Assembly: GCA_030668875.1 (NCBI GenBank) | Contig: DAOVER010000026.1 | Coordinates: 1 to 41,221 of the forward strand | Source: Candidatus Heimdallarchaeota archaeon | GTDB lineage: Archaea; Asgardarchaeota; Heimdallarchaeia; Heimdallarchaeales; Heimdallarchaeaceae | Direction: 5' to 3' | DNA length: 41,221 nucleotides | Shown: positions 1 through 9,000 of the stretch, in pieces | Layout of the letters: each line of letters opens with the position of its first letter | Numbering within the stretch: the first letter of the stretch is position 1 | The notes under the pieces: model-generated | What the model was told of the DNA's origin: nothing | Seen by the model: the letters and a program-made list of their open reading frames with translations, nothing else | Database searches by the model: none | Translations under genes and position numbers: made by a program

Positions 1-1
1 A

Positions 2-352
2 ACCACCCAGATGTTCGTCACCATCCCCTTCCTGAAAATCATTGAGATCCTAAAGTACAAAGGAGCAGAACAAGGGATAAAGGTGGAGACCATTCCTGAA
101 CAATACACCTCCAAGAGCAGTTTCCTGGATAATGAATTCCCTAAAAAACGAAGAAATTACAAAGGGAGAAGAATCCACCGAGGGTTGTTCCGTTCTGCTG
201 CTGGTCGCTTGATCAATGCTGATGTTAATGCCGCATATAATATTCTGATAAAAAGCGATCCGAAAGCACTGCCTAAACGTAGTGTGAACGGGGTAGGAGG
301 ATACGTGATGTATCCACTAAGAGTGAGTATAGAATATCTTCGTTCTACATGA
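2..352 (+). CDS. tnpB: TnpB (IS200/IS605-family OrfB) C-terminal part, 5' end outside window
   Basis: This is the C-terminal part of a TnpB RNA-guided nuclease; the reading frame is open to the left window edge, so the gene start is missing. The segment 'QMFVTIPFLKIIEILKYKG' matches the conserved TnpB block before the zinc region. 'YTSKSSFLDNE' and 'GRRIHRGLFRS' follow, and 'LINADVNAAYNIL' carries the last RuvC aspartate. The usual two CxxC pairs between these blocks are absent; the spacer has no cysteine, as in a known TnpB subfamily (from memory). The stretch is visibly richer in G+C than its neighbours, which fits a transferred element. About 100 bases of non-coding sequence follow before the next gene and may hold the element's right end. 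I could not define a hairpin or target site there. Whether the full gene is intact cannot be seen. Confidence 0.85.
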   Translation, partial: TTQMFVTIPFLKIIEILKYKGAEQGIKVETIPEQYTSKSSFLDNEFPKKRRNYKGRRIHRGLFRSAAGRLINADVNAAYNILIKSDPKALPKRSVNGVGGYVMYPLRVSIEYLRST

Positions 353-460
353 TGACCTCTAAGCACGACATGTACCTAGCTTTGTCCAAGAAGACAAGAA
401 GACAAATAGACATCATGGGTTGAGAAAAATAAAAGGGTTGTGAACCAGAGATTTTTTGAT

Positions 461-1600
461 TCAATCTGATAATCTTATGAAAGTTTTTCTCAATTTTTCT
501 TCTTTTTCAATAATCTCCTTTCTACTATCTCTACCTTTTTCGAGAACTTCCCAGAATCTGTCTACATAGTCTGGATGAATACCTGTCAAAACACCCCTAA
601 TGGTGAGATAGGGTTCATCAATCGTGTTTAAAGCTATCCTAACGTCTCCTCTTTCAAAATTCTTGACTATCTTTCTGGTTTCGAAAGTAGATTGGAATGT
701 TGTAGGTGTTGTTATTGTAAGATATCCTTTTTTGGCTCTAGTTACATCTGCTGTTAAGCTAGAATTCTCATCTAGTTCATTGAAGAATAAATCTGAAAAT
801 CTTACATTTTGAGCTTGTTCAAGAGTATCAAATTCCTTATCCAAAGAGACTATAACTCCTAATCCATTTGCTTCTTTGGTGAATGATAAAAAGAAATCAT
901 TCAGACCTGCATTATACTCTTCATGATCAGTTTCTTGTAAAGCTGCAAGAATGGTTGTAGTCATAGTTATTGCTAACAACTCATTACTTTTTTCTAAAGC
1001 AACTGATGCTTCCTCTTTTTCAAAAAATGATAAAAGTTTCTCATTATCGAATAGTAATATAGGACTTTTAGGACCCTTAAAATCAAATCCTAGGAAATGG
1101 AGAGCTTTTGCAGCATTGTATTGAACTAAGGAAGGTTCACCTCTTTCCGGAACGATAAAAATGTTTGTTGGAGGGTCTCCTGTTATGTCAGCTAGAATCT
1201 TACTGGCTAACATTGATCCAGCACTACCTGTTCCTCCACCACTACCTACAATAAGATGTAGTGCTAGATTATCTTCGTTTCTACGATCGTCTCTTTTGTA
1301 AAAAACTACTTTCTCAAGCTTACCTCTAAATTCCATTTCTCTGGATTTGAGTTCTTTATAAACTGAACTTAAGTCGCTATTTGAAGAAGTTTTATTTTTA
1401 TCAAACCACCAATGCTCTTCATAATTCTTCATTTTTATTTGAAAATTGTCTGATTGATTAATTGCTAGAGATTTTACTGTGAGTCTACTCTCCTTCAAGT
1501 GATGAATAATTCTATCTCCAATTCTACAACCAGCATTTCCTATGCCAATAACAGCAATAGAAATTTTCTTTTTGAATAGCTTTCGTTTTAACCAAGACAT
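461..1600 (-). CDS. FtsZ/CetZ-like tubulin-superfamily GTPase
   Basis: A 379-residue member of the tubulin/FtsZ superfamily. The N-terminal nucleotide strand-loop reads 'AVIGIGNAGCRIGDR' (residues 16-30). The tubulin G-box is present as 'GSGGGTGSAGS' (119-129). A T6-like 'LLFDNEKLL' lies at 182-190, followed by a long H7-like helix and a T7-like loop 'AGLNDFFLSF' (231-240). That loop lacks the usual NxDxxD spacing, so GTP hydrolysis on polymerisation may be altered. The N-terminus 'MSWLKRKLFKKK' is basic and could be amphipathic. The ATG overlaps the TAA of the upstream membrane-protein gene by one base (TAATG), which implies translational coupling. FtsZ-family proteins polymerise in division or cell-shape control; the role here is inferred. 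A degenerate paralogue lies about 3 kb away beyond pyruvate kinase. It looks closer to CetZ/FtsZ-like divergent forms than to canonical FtsZ1 or FtsZ2. Confidence 0.8.
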   Translation of the reverse strand: MSWLKRKLFKKKISIAVIGIGNAGCRIGDRIIHHLKESRLTVKSLAINQSDNFQIKMKNYEEHWWFDKNKTSSNSDLSSVYKELKSREMEFRGKLEKVVFYKRDDRRNEDNLALHLIVGSGGGTGSAGSMLASKILADITGDPPTNIFIVPERGEPSLVQYNAAKALHFLGFDFKGPKSPILLFDNEKLLSFFEKEEASVALEKSNELLAITMTTTILAALQETDHEEYNAGLNDFFLSFTKEANGLGVIVSLDKEFDTLEQAQNVRFSDLFFNELDENSSLTADVTRAKKGYLTITTPTTFQSTFETRKIVKNFERGDVRIALNTIDEPYLTIRGVLTGIHPDYVDRFWEVLEKGRDSRKEIIEKEEKLRKTFIRLSD

Positions 1601-2973
1601 TATGATCCATCTCCTGCAACTGCGGTAAAGATTCTTCTCATATTGAGTACCCAGATAATTATTGCCATAGAACTTTTTAGTAATTTACCAGTTGAAATTG
1701 GTACAGTTCTCATATTTGAAATATAGTTTCTTAACTGGAACATAGTTACATTTTCTTGTTTTGCATTATCAGCGTATTTTAGCTCAAATTCGACAACATT
1801 TGCAAATATATAATTGTCTAATTCGATTAAAGCTTTCATCTTAAATTTTACCATCTTAACTCTGAAACTATTCAGGGGAAGATATACTATCAAGAACATA
1901 ATAGCTGCAAGTAGAACAGATATAATAACAACCATAACGGTCCAAGGTTTATCTGCACCTATACCAGTAAAATCAACTAATATTGGAAACCCTAATCGAG
2001 GCATCTCACTAGCAAAACCATAGATAAGTAGATTAATTGTTCCCATTGCCATCGCTATCGTAGTAATAAGTGCAGAAAGTAAACCTGCAACAGGAATATT
2101 TTCTAATTGGCTTATAGATCTGCCAGGAGTATCTCCCAGAGCCCAGATTATGTCATAATTTTCTCTATTTAGAAGGGTTCCGTATTCATCAAGGTAAATC
2201 ACCAATCTTTCTTTTATCGTTTTTAGAACTTTAGAGTAGATTTTTGTATTGAGTATGAGATAATAGGTTGCAAGATAAAAAATATAGAACATCAATGGAC
2301 TAACTATACATGAGATAATCCCAAATGCTGAAGCAATAGAGGGGTTTGTTCCTGTAGTTTGAGGAATGGTTATTAATAGAATCGGCAGGTTAAGACCTAT
2401 TCCTGATAGAAGAGATAAAATAATCATAATTGGATTCTTTGGTAAATACCTATCATAGTATTTTGCATAATACTCCCGTACTGGTTTTTCTATCCATTCT
2501 ACACGCTTTTCTAGTGTTAAACCTAAATATCCATCGTGTGTGTATTTTAGATAGAATAAGGAAAATAGTACTCCTCCTATTAGCGGTATGAGCACAGAAA
2601 CTGTTAAATCTATCATTATTTTGCTCAGATCAAGTGGGGCTGCAAGCTCTTGGAATGGTACAATAACCATTATAATTGTTGGTATAAATAGCAGTACAAC
2701 GTAAAACCACAGTTTAATGTAATTCCACCACTTCAAAGCTAAAATGGAATTAAGCTTAACTTTGAAGAACGCAATTGGAACTAAGTAGAAATAGAGAAAA
2801 GGATTTTCTAGTGCTTTCAAATAGAGTGGGTTCTCTATCATTGCTGCTGTTCTTGGATACTTCTTATAGTGCTTTATAATTAAATCTTCGAACTCAAAAG
2901 AAGGTACCTCAATATCGTTTGGTTTTATCATTTTTGCTTTTATTGAAGTTGATTTAGAAGAACTAGTTTCCAT
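1600..2973 (-). CDS. Polytopic membrane protein coupled to the tubulin-like gene
   Basis: I do not recognise this 457-residue protein. It has about 90 cytoplasm-like N-terminal residues and then around six hydrophobic helices, near residues 85-107, 120-145, 180-203, 218-245, 295-320 and 345-370. A roughly 90-residue charged tail ends with one more weakly hydrophobic stretch. No catalytic or transport motif is apparent. Its stop codon overlaps the start of the FtsZ/CetZ-like gene, so the two are almost certainly co-expressed. A membrane anchor or receptor for the tubulin-like polymer is a reasonable inference. A TATA-like 'ggtatatg' (minus strand) lies only about 10 bases before the ATG, so translation may instead begin at Met15 (around 2931). 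It is transcribed divergently from pyruvate kinase. Confidence 0.75.
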   Translation of the reverse strand: METSSSKSTSIKAKMIKPNDIEVPSFEFEDLIIKHYKKYPRTAAMIENPLYLKALENPFLYFYLVPIAFFKVKLNSILALKWWNYIKLWFYVVLLFIPTIIMVIVPFQELAAPLDLSKIMIDLTVSVLIPLIGGVLFSLFYLKYTHDGYLGLTLEKRVEWIEKPVREYYAKYYDRYLPKNPIMIILSLLSGIGLNLPILLITIPQTTGTNPSIASAFGIISCIVSPLMFYIFYLATYYLILNTKIYSKVLKTIKERLVIYLDEYGTLLNRENYDIIWALGDTPGRSISQLENIPVAGLLSALITTIAMAMGTINLLIYGFASEMPRLGFPILVDFTGIGADKPWTVMVVIISVLLAAIMFLIVYLPLNSFRVKMVKFKMKALIELDNYIFANVVEFELKYADNAKQENVTMFQLRNYISNMRTVPISTGKLLKSSMAIIIWVLNMRRIFTAVAGDGS

Positions 2974-3002
2974 GGCATTTTCATATACCGTTCGCTTGCT
3001 TT

Positions 3003-3021
3003 TAACAATTTCGCATTGTTA
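3003..3021. promoter_or_regulatory. Inverted repeat upstream of the pyruvate kinase promoter
   Basis: A 19-base pseudo-palindrome, TAACAAT-TTCGC-ATTGTTA, with perfect 7-base arms. It sits between the divergent membrane-protein and pyruvate kinase genes, 10 bases before the pyk TATA-like box. This is a typical position for a regulator site. The binding factor is unknown. Confidence 0.45.
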
Positions 3022-3030
3022 CAAAACAAA

Positions 3031-3038
3031 TTTATGTG
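3031..3038 (+). promoter_or_regulatory. TATA-like box for pyruvate kinase
   Basis: 'tttatgtg' is preceded by an A-rich stretch. Its centre is about 23-25 bases before the ATG at 3057, so a leaderless or nearly leaderless mRNA is expected. This spacing favours the ATG at 3057 over the in-frame GTG at 3036. Confidence 0.45.
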
Positions 3039-3056
3039 AATACAGACTTATTAAAC

Positions 3057-4475
3057 ATGATTCAGTTGAAACTTTCAAAAATAGTCTGTACGATAGGGCC
3101 TTCTTCTAGTGATGAATCAACTCTCAAAGAGATGATTAACGCTGGTATGGATGTAGCTCGGTTGAACTTTTCTCATGGGACTCACCAATCACACGAGGAA
3201 GTGTTCAAGAAAATAAGGAATATCGATTCTCAAATCGCTATAGCATTTGATATAAGCGGCCCAAAAATAAGACTGGGAAAACTAGAAGAGAAATATCTTC
3301 TAGAAAAAGATCAGCAAGTTATACTGACTACAGATGATGTAGTTGGAACTAAAGATTTACTTCCAGTTAACTATCCTTCCTTGATAAAAGAAATTGAACA
3401 AGGATCTTATGTTTATATAAATGATGGTTTTGTGAAACTCAAAGTTATACAGAAAGAGAACAACAATCTAGTTTGTCAAGTCATTGATGGTGGTTATATA
3501 TCCTCTAGAAAAGGTGTTAATGTTCCTGATGCTAATCTTTCGATGAGGGTTCCTACAGAGAAAGATATAGTTGATATCAAAAAAGCATGCGAACTGGGTG
3601 CAGATTATCTGTTTATATCCTTTGTAAGAAGCTCTAATGATCTTGCAAAGGTAAGAAAAATTATTAACAAATGTTCTGATAAAACTATTGGATTAGTTTC
3701 AAAGATTGAGCACAAGGATGCAATAGAAAACATCAACGAAATAATTGCTGCAAGCGATGGTATAATGGTTGCAAGAGGTGATCTGGGAGTTGAAGTAGGC
3801 GCAGCTAAAGTTCCTGTCCTTCAGAAAAAAATAATCAGACTTGCTGTGAATATGGCTAAACCTGTAATTGTTGCTACACAGATGCTAGAATCTATGACTA
3901 AGGAGCCACTACCCACACGTGCTGAAGCGAGTGATGTGGCTCATGCTGTTTTTGACGGAGCTGATGCATTAATGTTATCTGGAGAAACAGCTACTGGGAG
4001 ACATCCTGTTACTGTTGTTAGAACTATGACAGAGATAATTCAAGAGACGGAAAATAATCTCTCCTTTTACACTTCTTTTGTTTCAGAATCGAACCTTCCT
4101 AAAGGAGGAGAAATAGGTCAAGCAGCTGTTAAACTTGGTCAAAAATTAGCTGTTGATGCCTTAGTGGCTATTACCCAGACAGGATACTCAGCAAGGATGA
4201 TATCAAGAAATAGAGTGCCTTTGCCTATTTATGCTGTTACTCCCGATGAATCAACGATGAGAAAGACCAATCTACTATGGGCGGTAAAATCTCTCTATCA
4301 TCCTCATAATGGTGATTTTAATCAGATTATATCCAGCACTATCAAGAAACTCCACTCAGAAAAAAACCTCCAACTCAATAGTGACGTTATAGTTGTTGCT
4401 GGGTCAGTTGTCGGACTTCCAGGAAGAATTAATACAATCCAAGTTCTAAATGTTAAAGAAACAATTGGGAGCTAG
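3057..4475 (+). CDS. pyk: Pyruvate kinase
   Basis: Converts phosphoenolpyruvate and ADP to pyruvate and ATP in the last step of glycolysis. The full set of family blocks is present in order: 'KIVCTIGPSS' at the N-terminus, 'MDVARLNFSHG', 'FDISGPKIRLG', the B-domain, 'GLVSKIEHKDAIENI' with the catalytic Lys, 'VARGDLGVEVG', 'KPVIVATQMLESM' and 'PTRAEASDVAHAVFDGADA', followed by 'LMLSGETATG'. A normal C-terminal allosteric-type domain follows. At about 472 residues the length is ordinary. I place the start at the ATG because of the TATA position; a GTG seven codons upstream would add 'MNTDLLN'. The gene stands alone between two tubulin-superfamily paralogues and may be regulated through the inverted repeat just upstream. 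Confidence 0.95.
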   Translation: MIQLKLSKIVCTIGPSSSDESTLKEMINAGMDVARLNFSHGTHQSHEEVFKKIRNIDSQIAIAFDISGPKIRLGKLEEKYLLEKDQQVILTTDDVVGTKDLLPVNYPSLIKEIEQGSYVYINDGFVKLKVIQKENNNLVCQVIDGGYISSRKGVNVPDANLSMRVPTEKDIVDIKKACELGADYLFISFVRSSNDLAKVRKIINKCSDKTIGLVSKIEHKDAIENINEIIAASDGIMVARGDLGVEVGAAKVPVLQKKIIRLAVNMAKPVIVATQMLESMTKEPLPTRAEASDVAHAVFDGADALMLSGETATGRHPVTVVRTMTEIIQETENNLSFYTSFVSESNLPKGGEIGQAAVKLGQKLAVDALVAITQTGYSARMISRNRVPLPIYAVTPDESTMRKTNLLWAVKSLYHPHNGDFNQIISSTIKKLHSEKNLQLNSDVIVVAGSVVGLPGRINTIQVLNVKETIGS

Positions 4476-4556
4476 AGTGATTCTCCTCAACTATTCATTT
4501 TCAATTAAGTAGAAAACTCTTAAAAGGAAGGAAAAATATCAATATTTGAAGTAGAG

Positions 4557-5870
4557 ATGTCAAAGATAGGTTCGTTATTTAGAAAGAAAAAGCGAAAAGG
4601 AAAGGAAGAACAACCAAGTCTTTTCAACGGATTATATTCCTTTAATAATCAAAATATAGTTATGAACAGTCAAACCTCTGAAGAAATCTTACATGGGAGT
4701 TCAATATCTGATACTTTATTCTTAGAAACCGATACAAAATATTCTTCATCTGGTTTTATATTTGTTGGAAATAAAGAGATAAACCTCCTATCTCAAATGA
4801 AGTCACGTCTAGGAGAGAATTTTCCCCCATCTCTGATTTTTTCAGCTTTAGAAAAATATGAGAGTATAAATGAAAAACTTCCTTTTATTGAAATACCCGA
4901 TAAAAATCTCGAAGATCAAACATTTTCCCAAGGTAACCAATGGTATCTAACTAACAAAGACAGAATCGAAGATCGATTATCACGTTTAATCAGAGATGTT
5001 TCTATAGTATTTATTTTCGTTGAAAATAACGCGTTCTTGCTAGGGCTGATGCAACCTCTTCTCAAATTCTTTGAAAATACAAAAACTCAACCAGTACTTG
5101 TTCTTAACCTACCAGTTGATGAAGCTCCTATAAATAATACAGTAAGTATTTTAGTATTTATTCATCATCTCATGAAGAAGGAAGAAGCATTGAACATACC
5201 TTTCATCCTTCTAGAAGGAAATTTACTGCTAAAAGCAAATCCACATCTGAATTTAAGCGAGTTATCTTCAAAGTTTACTGACAGAGTTGCCAACATCTTC
5301 TGCGATATTATACTTGGAGCATTAACCTCATCAACTTTTTATCAAACAGATTTTAGTAATTTTGTTAGAATATTTGAGAACGCTAGAGGTCCATGTAAAT
5401 TAGTTTCACTAGATATATATGATAATAAACCGAACATATCAAGTCTAATAGGTCAAAAACATCTTTATGATTCAAGTTTTTCAGTGAAGAATAATGCAAC
5501 TAGAGGCTTTCTAGTAATTCAACCAGGTAAGAATGGTCTCAACACTAAAACATATAAAAACTTGAGAGACATTTACGCGAATCTTGATGTGAATATATCC
5601 ATACTTGAAAAGCGTCTTACTGGAGCAATTATAAGAGGAATTTTCACTTTTAATGAATTACCAAAATCTTTACTGAATAGATATGAAGAACTCTCTGAAC
5701 TCTATATTGAAATTCTAGATGATCAAAATAATATTAGTGAATATTTTGACTTAGCAAATCTTGAAGATTTATGGAACAAACAACGATACAGAATCAATAT
5801 TAGAGTAAAAGAAGAAAAAATAAAAGAAGAAAAAATAGAAGAAGAAAAAATAGAAGAAGAAGAAGTGTAA
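4557..5870 (+). CDS. Degenerate tubulin/FtsZ-superfamily paralogue with acidic repeat tail
   Basis: A 437-residue protein without an obvious family at first sight. Aligned by eye with the FtsZ/CetZ-like protein nearby, it keeps the fold landmarks. Strand 'VSIVFIFVENN' (148-158) sits where the G-box should be, but GGGTGS is absent. 'VLVLNLPVDEAP' (180-191) matches the T5 region, and 'IPFILLEGNLLLK' (214-226) the T6 region. A helix is followed by 'YQTDFSNFVRIF' (262-273), which resembles the FtsZ T7 loop 'VDFADVKTVM'. The C-terminal domain shares 'TRGFLVI' and 'AIIRGIFTF' with 'KKGYLTI' and 'TIRGVLTG' of the neighbour. Like the neighbour it starts with a basic stretch ('MSKIGSLFRKKKRK'). It ends in four 5-residue acidic repeats. 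It therefore probably does not bind GTP in the usual way; a polymer regulator or partner subunit is inferred. The homology needs a structure-based test. Confidence 0.6.
   Translation: MSKIGSLFRKKKRKGKEEQPSLFNGLYSFNNQNIVMNSQTSEEILHGSSISDTLFLETDTKYSSSGFIFVGNKEINLLSQMKSRLGENFPPSLIFSALEKYESINEKLPFIEIPDKNLEDQTFSQGNQWYLTNKDRIEDRLSRLIRDVSIVFIFVENNAFLLGLMQPLLKFFENTKTQPVLVLNLPVDEAPINNTVSILVFIHHLMKKEEALNIPFILLEGNLLLKANPHLNLSELSSKFTDRVANIFCDIILGALTSSTFYQTDFSNFVRIFENARGPCKLVSLDIYDNKPNISSLIGQKHLYDSSFSVKNNATRGFLVIQPGKNGLNTKTYKNLRDIYANLDVNISILEKRLTGAIIRGIFTFNELPKSLLNRYEELSELYIEILDDQNNISEYFDLANLEDLWNKQRYRINIRVKEEKIKEEKIEEEKIEEEEV
5808..5867 (+). repeat. Four 15-base tandem repeats coding the acidic tail
   Basis: Four consecutive 15-base units related to 'aaagaagaaaaaata' encode KEEKI, KEEKI, EEEKI and EEEEV at the extreme C-terminus of the degenerate tubulin-like protein. 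Unit number may vary by slippage. The acidic tail recalls the C-terminal tails of eukaryotic tubulins, but the likeness may be only compositional. Confidence 0.85.
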
Positions 5871-6009
5871 ACTTATTCTTGTTAGTTATACATTTTTTGC
5901 CATGTTTTAAATATCCATATTCACGTCTTAGCCTTCCTTTTTGGCAAATTCTTGGCATATGTAAAGCGAAAAGTATATAATAGCTCAAAAATGCCTTTTA
6001 CCAAATTAA

Positions 6010-6061
6010 GTCTCGCTGGTGAATGTTTCAGTCATTACCTTTAAATATCTATTAGCGAGAC
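6010..6061. promoter_or_regulatory. Inverted repeat flanking a TATA-like box before the LVIVD surface-protein gene
   Basis: GTCTCGCT (6010-6017) and its exact reverse complement AGCGAGAC (6054-6061) lie 36 bases apart. They enclose the TATA-like 'tttaaatat' near 6041-6049. The downstream gene starts at 6096 with a TGAGG Shine-Dalgarno-like element about 8 bases before its ATG. The layout suggests an operator pair around the core promoter. Confidence 0.45.
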
Positions 6062-6095
6062 GAAACGATAAATAATTATTAATGAGGATAATAGA

Positions 6096-9000
6096 ATGAA
6101 AGGTAAATTCCGTACTATTATAGGTGCTTTGATTTTAACAATTACTGTAAGCTCATCAGTATCAATGGGTGTTTTGCTCCCTCTTCACTCCTCGAATCTA
6201 ATTACCCAAATTTATGTTGATATGAACAGTAATGCTTGTTTGACAGATAGTGATTTCTTGCCAAATGACGGGGTTGGTAATTTCTCTGAATGGATGTATA
6301 CAGGCTTAGAGACAAATGATTCAAATTTTGTTGATCAAGCAATTTTTGAATTCTTCAATGTTACAGATAGAGAGGGCTATCTCGACTATAATACGCCCAT
6401 ATCGTACTTCTTTGTACAAGGTGAACTAGCTTTTGACATTATTATTAACAAAACAGTTCTAGAGTACAATGTAGAAGATGATTATGTAGTTTATGCTTAT
6501 AGAAAACAATTTCTCTTCAATGAAGAAGACTCAACCTTAACTGGTGATGAGACCGTTTTGAATTTCAATTATCTTTGGCCATATTATATTGAATATTTTG
6601 GAAATGGCACAGAGTATGGTTTTCAAAGCTTTATTGCCTCAAGACTACTTCAAGAAGAATTACTAGGCTTTAATGCATCATTAGGTTATACTTTTAATGA
6701 ATTAGCTTATGCTGTTATGAACAGGACCTACGCTGAAGAAGAAGGCATACTTAATCTTGGCGTTTATTTGCCCCACAATTGGTTAAGTGTAAGACCTGCT
6801 TTTCCAGATCTTAACCTTGATAGCGCAACAAGTTACAAAATACTATATGATGCTACATACAATGGTCATGATTATTCTTTCCTAACAGGAGAAGCTGGTT
6901 CAGCTAAATACTTCCTTGACCTAGTAAGGGGTCTTGAATTTGAAGGACAATATGATTTAATTGTTGATGTTGAACAACTTCTAGCAGATATTTACGGAAT
7001 TGATACTCCACAAGAGCAAGAATACGCAAAATCCTTTGCAGCTTATATGAATTATTTACTTGGAAAGCCTTCACTTGATTGGCTTTATGAAAACAAAATA
7101 TCATATGCTTGTGAGCGAACTGCTATGGAATGGGTGTTAGGTATTGAAGATCCTCTTATGGGTGGAAAAAGATTCCCCTTAGTTTACAACCAAACCTTAT
7201 CAAGTTCAAGCATTGATTGGGATTTAGATATGTATTATGCTGAACAACTTGGGACAAATGATGTAGCTGATGTTGGTAAAATCATAGCAATCGCAAATAT
7301 TCCAGGATATTATTATGCTCAGTCTATGGAACTCTTCGTAGAAGATAACTTTGCATATGTAATAGAAGGTGGGACAGATATTAAAATTGTAAATATGACT
7401 GATCCCTTATTCAAAGCAATCGGTCAATTCGGAGACTTCATTATTGACGATGTTGAACCCAATCCTACTTATGATCCAATTGGTGTAGATGGTTATATTT
7501 CAAATCTTGTTGCAGTTGATTCATTTATTTATGCGGTTGAAGGTGAAGCTGGTTTAGAAATACTCAATGCAACTGATCCAAGTGCTATCTACGAACTTCA
7601 GCAATGGACTAATTTTGGAAATGCTGATATGCGCGATATTGATCACGCAGTTTTCGGGACATCTGTTCCATATGATGCTCTTATAATAGCAAATGGGCAA
7701 TATGGTCTAACCTTTGCAAGATTGCAAACTGATGACAAAATAGTAAGTACAACAATTGTTAATTTTGCAGGATTAAATGGTGATGCAACTTCAGTAGATG
7801 AATACAATGATTATGCTTTTGTAGGTTTAGGAACTGACGGAATTGATGTAGTTAGTATAGATGGTCTCGATGGTTCAATGGCACTTGAACATCACTATGA
7901 TTCAACCGATTTCGCTACCTTTAACAATATTCTAGATGTTAAAGCAGAAAATGGATTTCTATACGTTCTTGATGAAGTTGAGGGATTGTTAATATTTGAT
8001 ATAGAATTTGATGGTGCTTTAACTGAACAAGGTCAATTCGCATTCGGACCTACTGAAACTCCATACATTGATGTTCATATTGAAGGAACAAATGCTTATC
8101 TTACACAAGGAGATTATGGTCTTGTTGTAGTAGATATCTCTAACAAACTCAGTCCTTCTGAAACAGCTAGGTTTGACGGTGCTGAACACAAAGGTATCGC
8201 TTATGGTGTCTATGTTGATGGAAATGATGTTTATCTTTCAGATTATTCTCAAGGATTAGTTCATCTCAATTATGTTTCTAATACTTTCTCAATTGTTAAT
8301 AAAGATCAGTTACACACTTTCGTTGAAGCTTGGCAAAGTGAGAACAATATTCAATTGAATAATTGGGTTCTAAGTGATCCTGAATTCAAAGCTAATGAAA
8401 CATATGATTCATTTGGATTATACACATTTGTTGAAAGGGGTTACAGACAACAATGGACAGAGTATTTCCTTAGACCTTACATCTTCTCCTCATTAACAGA
8501 TACTGCTCTGTTTGTTGATAAAACCGTGTTGGTTTATACAGCTCAAGCTCAGATACCTTATCTCCAAAACGACGAAAACTCCCTATACTGGATGCATGCA
8601 GCCAACTTCATTAATGAAAGTTTCCAACATGCAGGAAGATGGAGTCTTCTTCATGGAGAAGAATTTTTAGCAACTGATTTTGCTATTACTCATTCCTTCC
8701 CTGGTTCGTTAAGAGATGAGTTCCACATGCAATTCATGTTAGTAGAACCTATCACAGGATCTATAATTGAACGCAAAGATAGAGTACAATATAACACAGA
8801 AGCCGTAGATTACAAGGAAACATATGATCTCCTCAATAAGACAACATTTGGATACGAGTGGGAAGTCTTAACGGTAAGCATTTACAATAATTTGCCTGTT
8901 GATCATATTTATAAGACATGGCATGTTACATATCCAGCTTTGCCTGGAGACATGGCAACACTCTTCTGGCATGAAGATATCTATAAAGCTACAAATAATT

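Noticed and set aside
4534..4547. AAATAT-CA-ATATTT palindrome before the degenerate tubulin-like gene
   Set aside because: Made only of A/T in an AT-rich promoter region; chance occurrence is likely.
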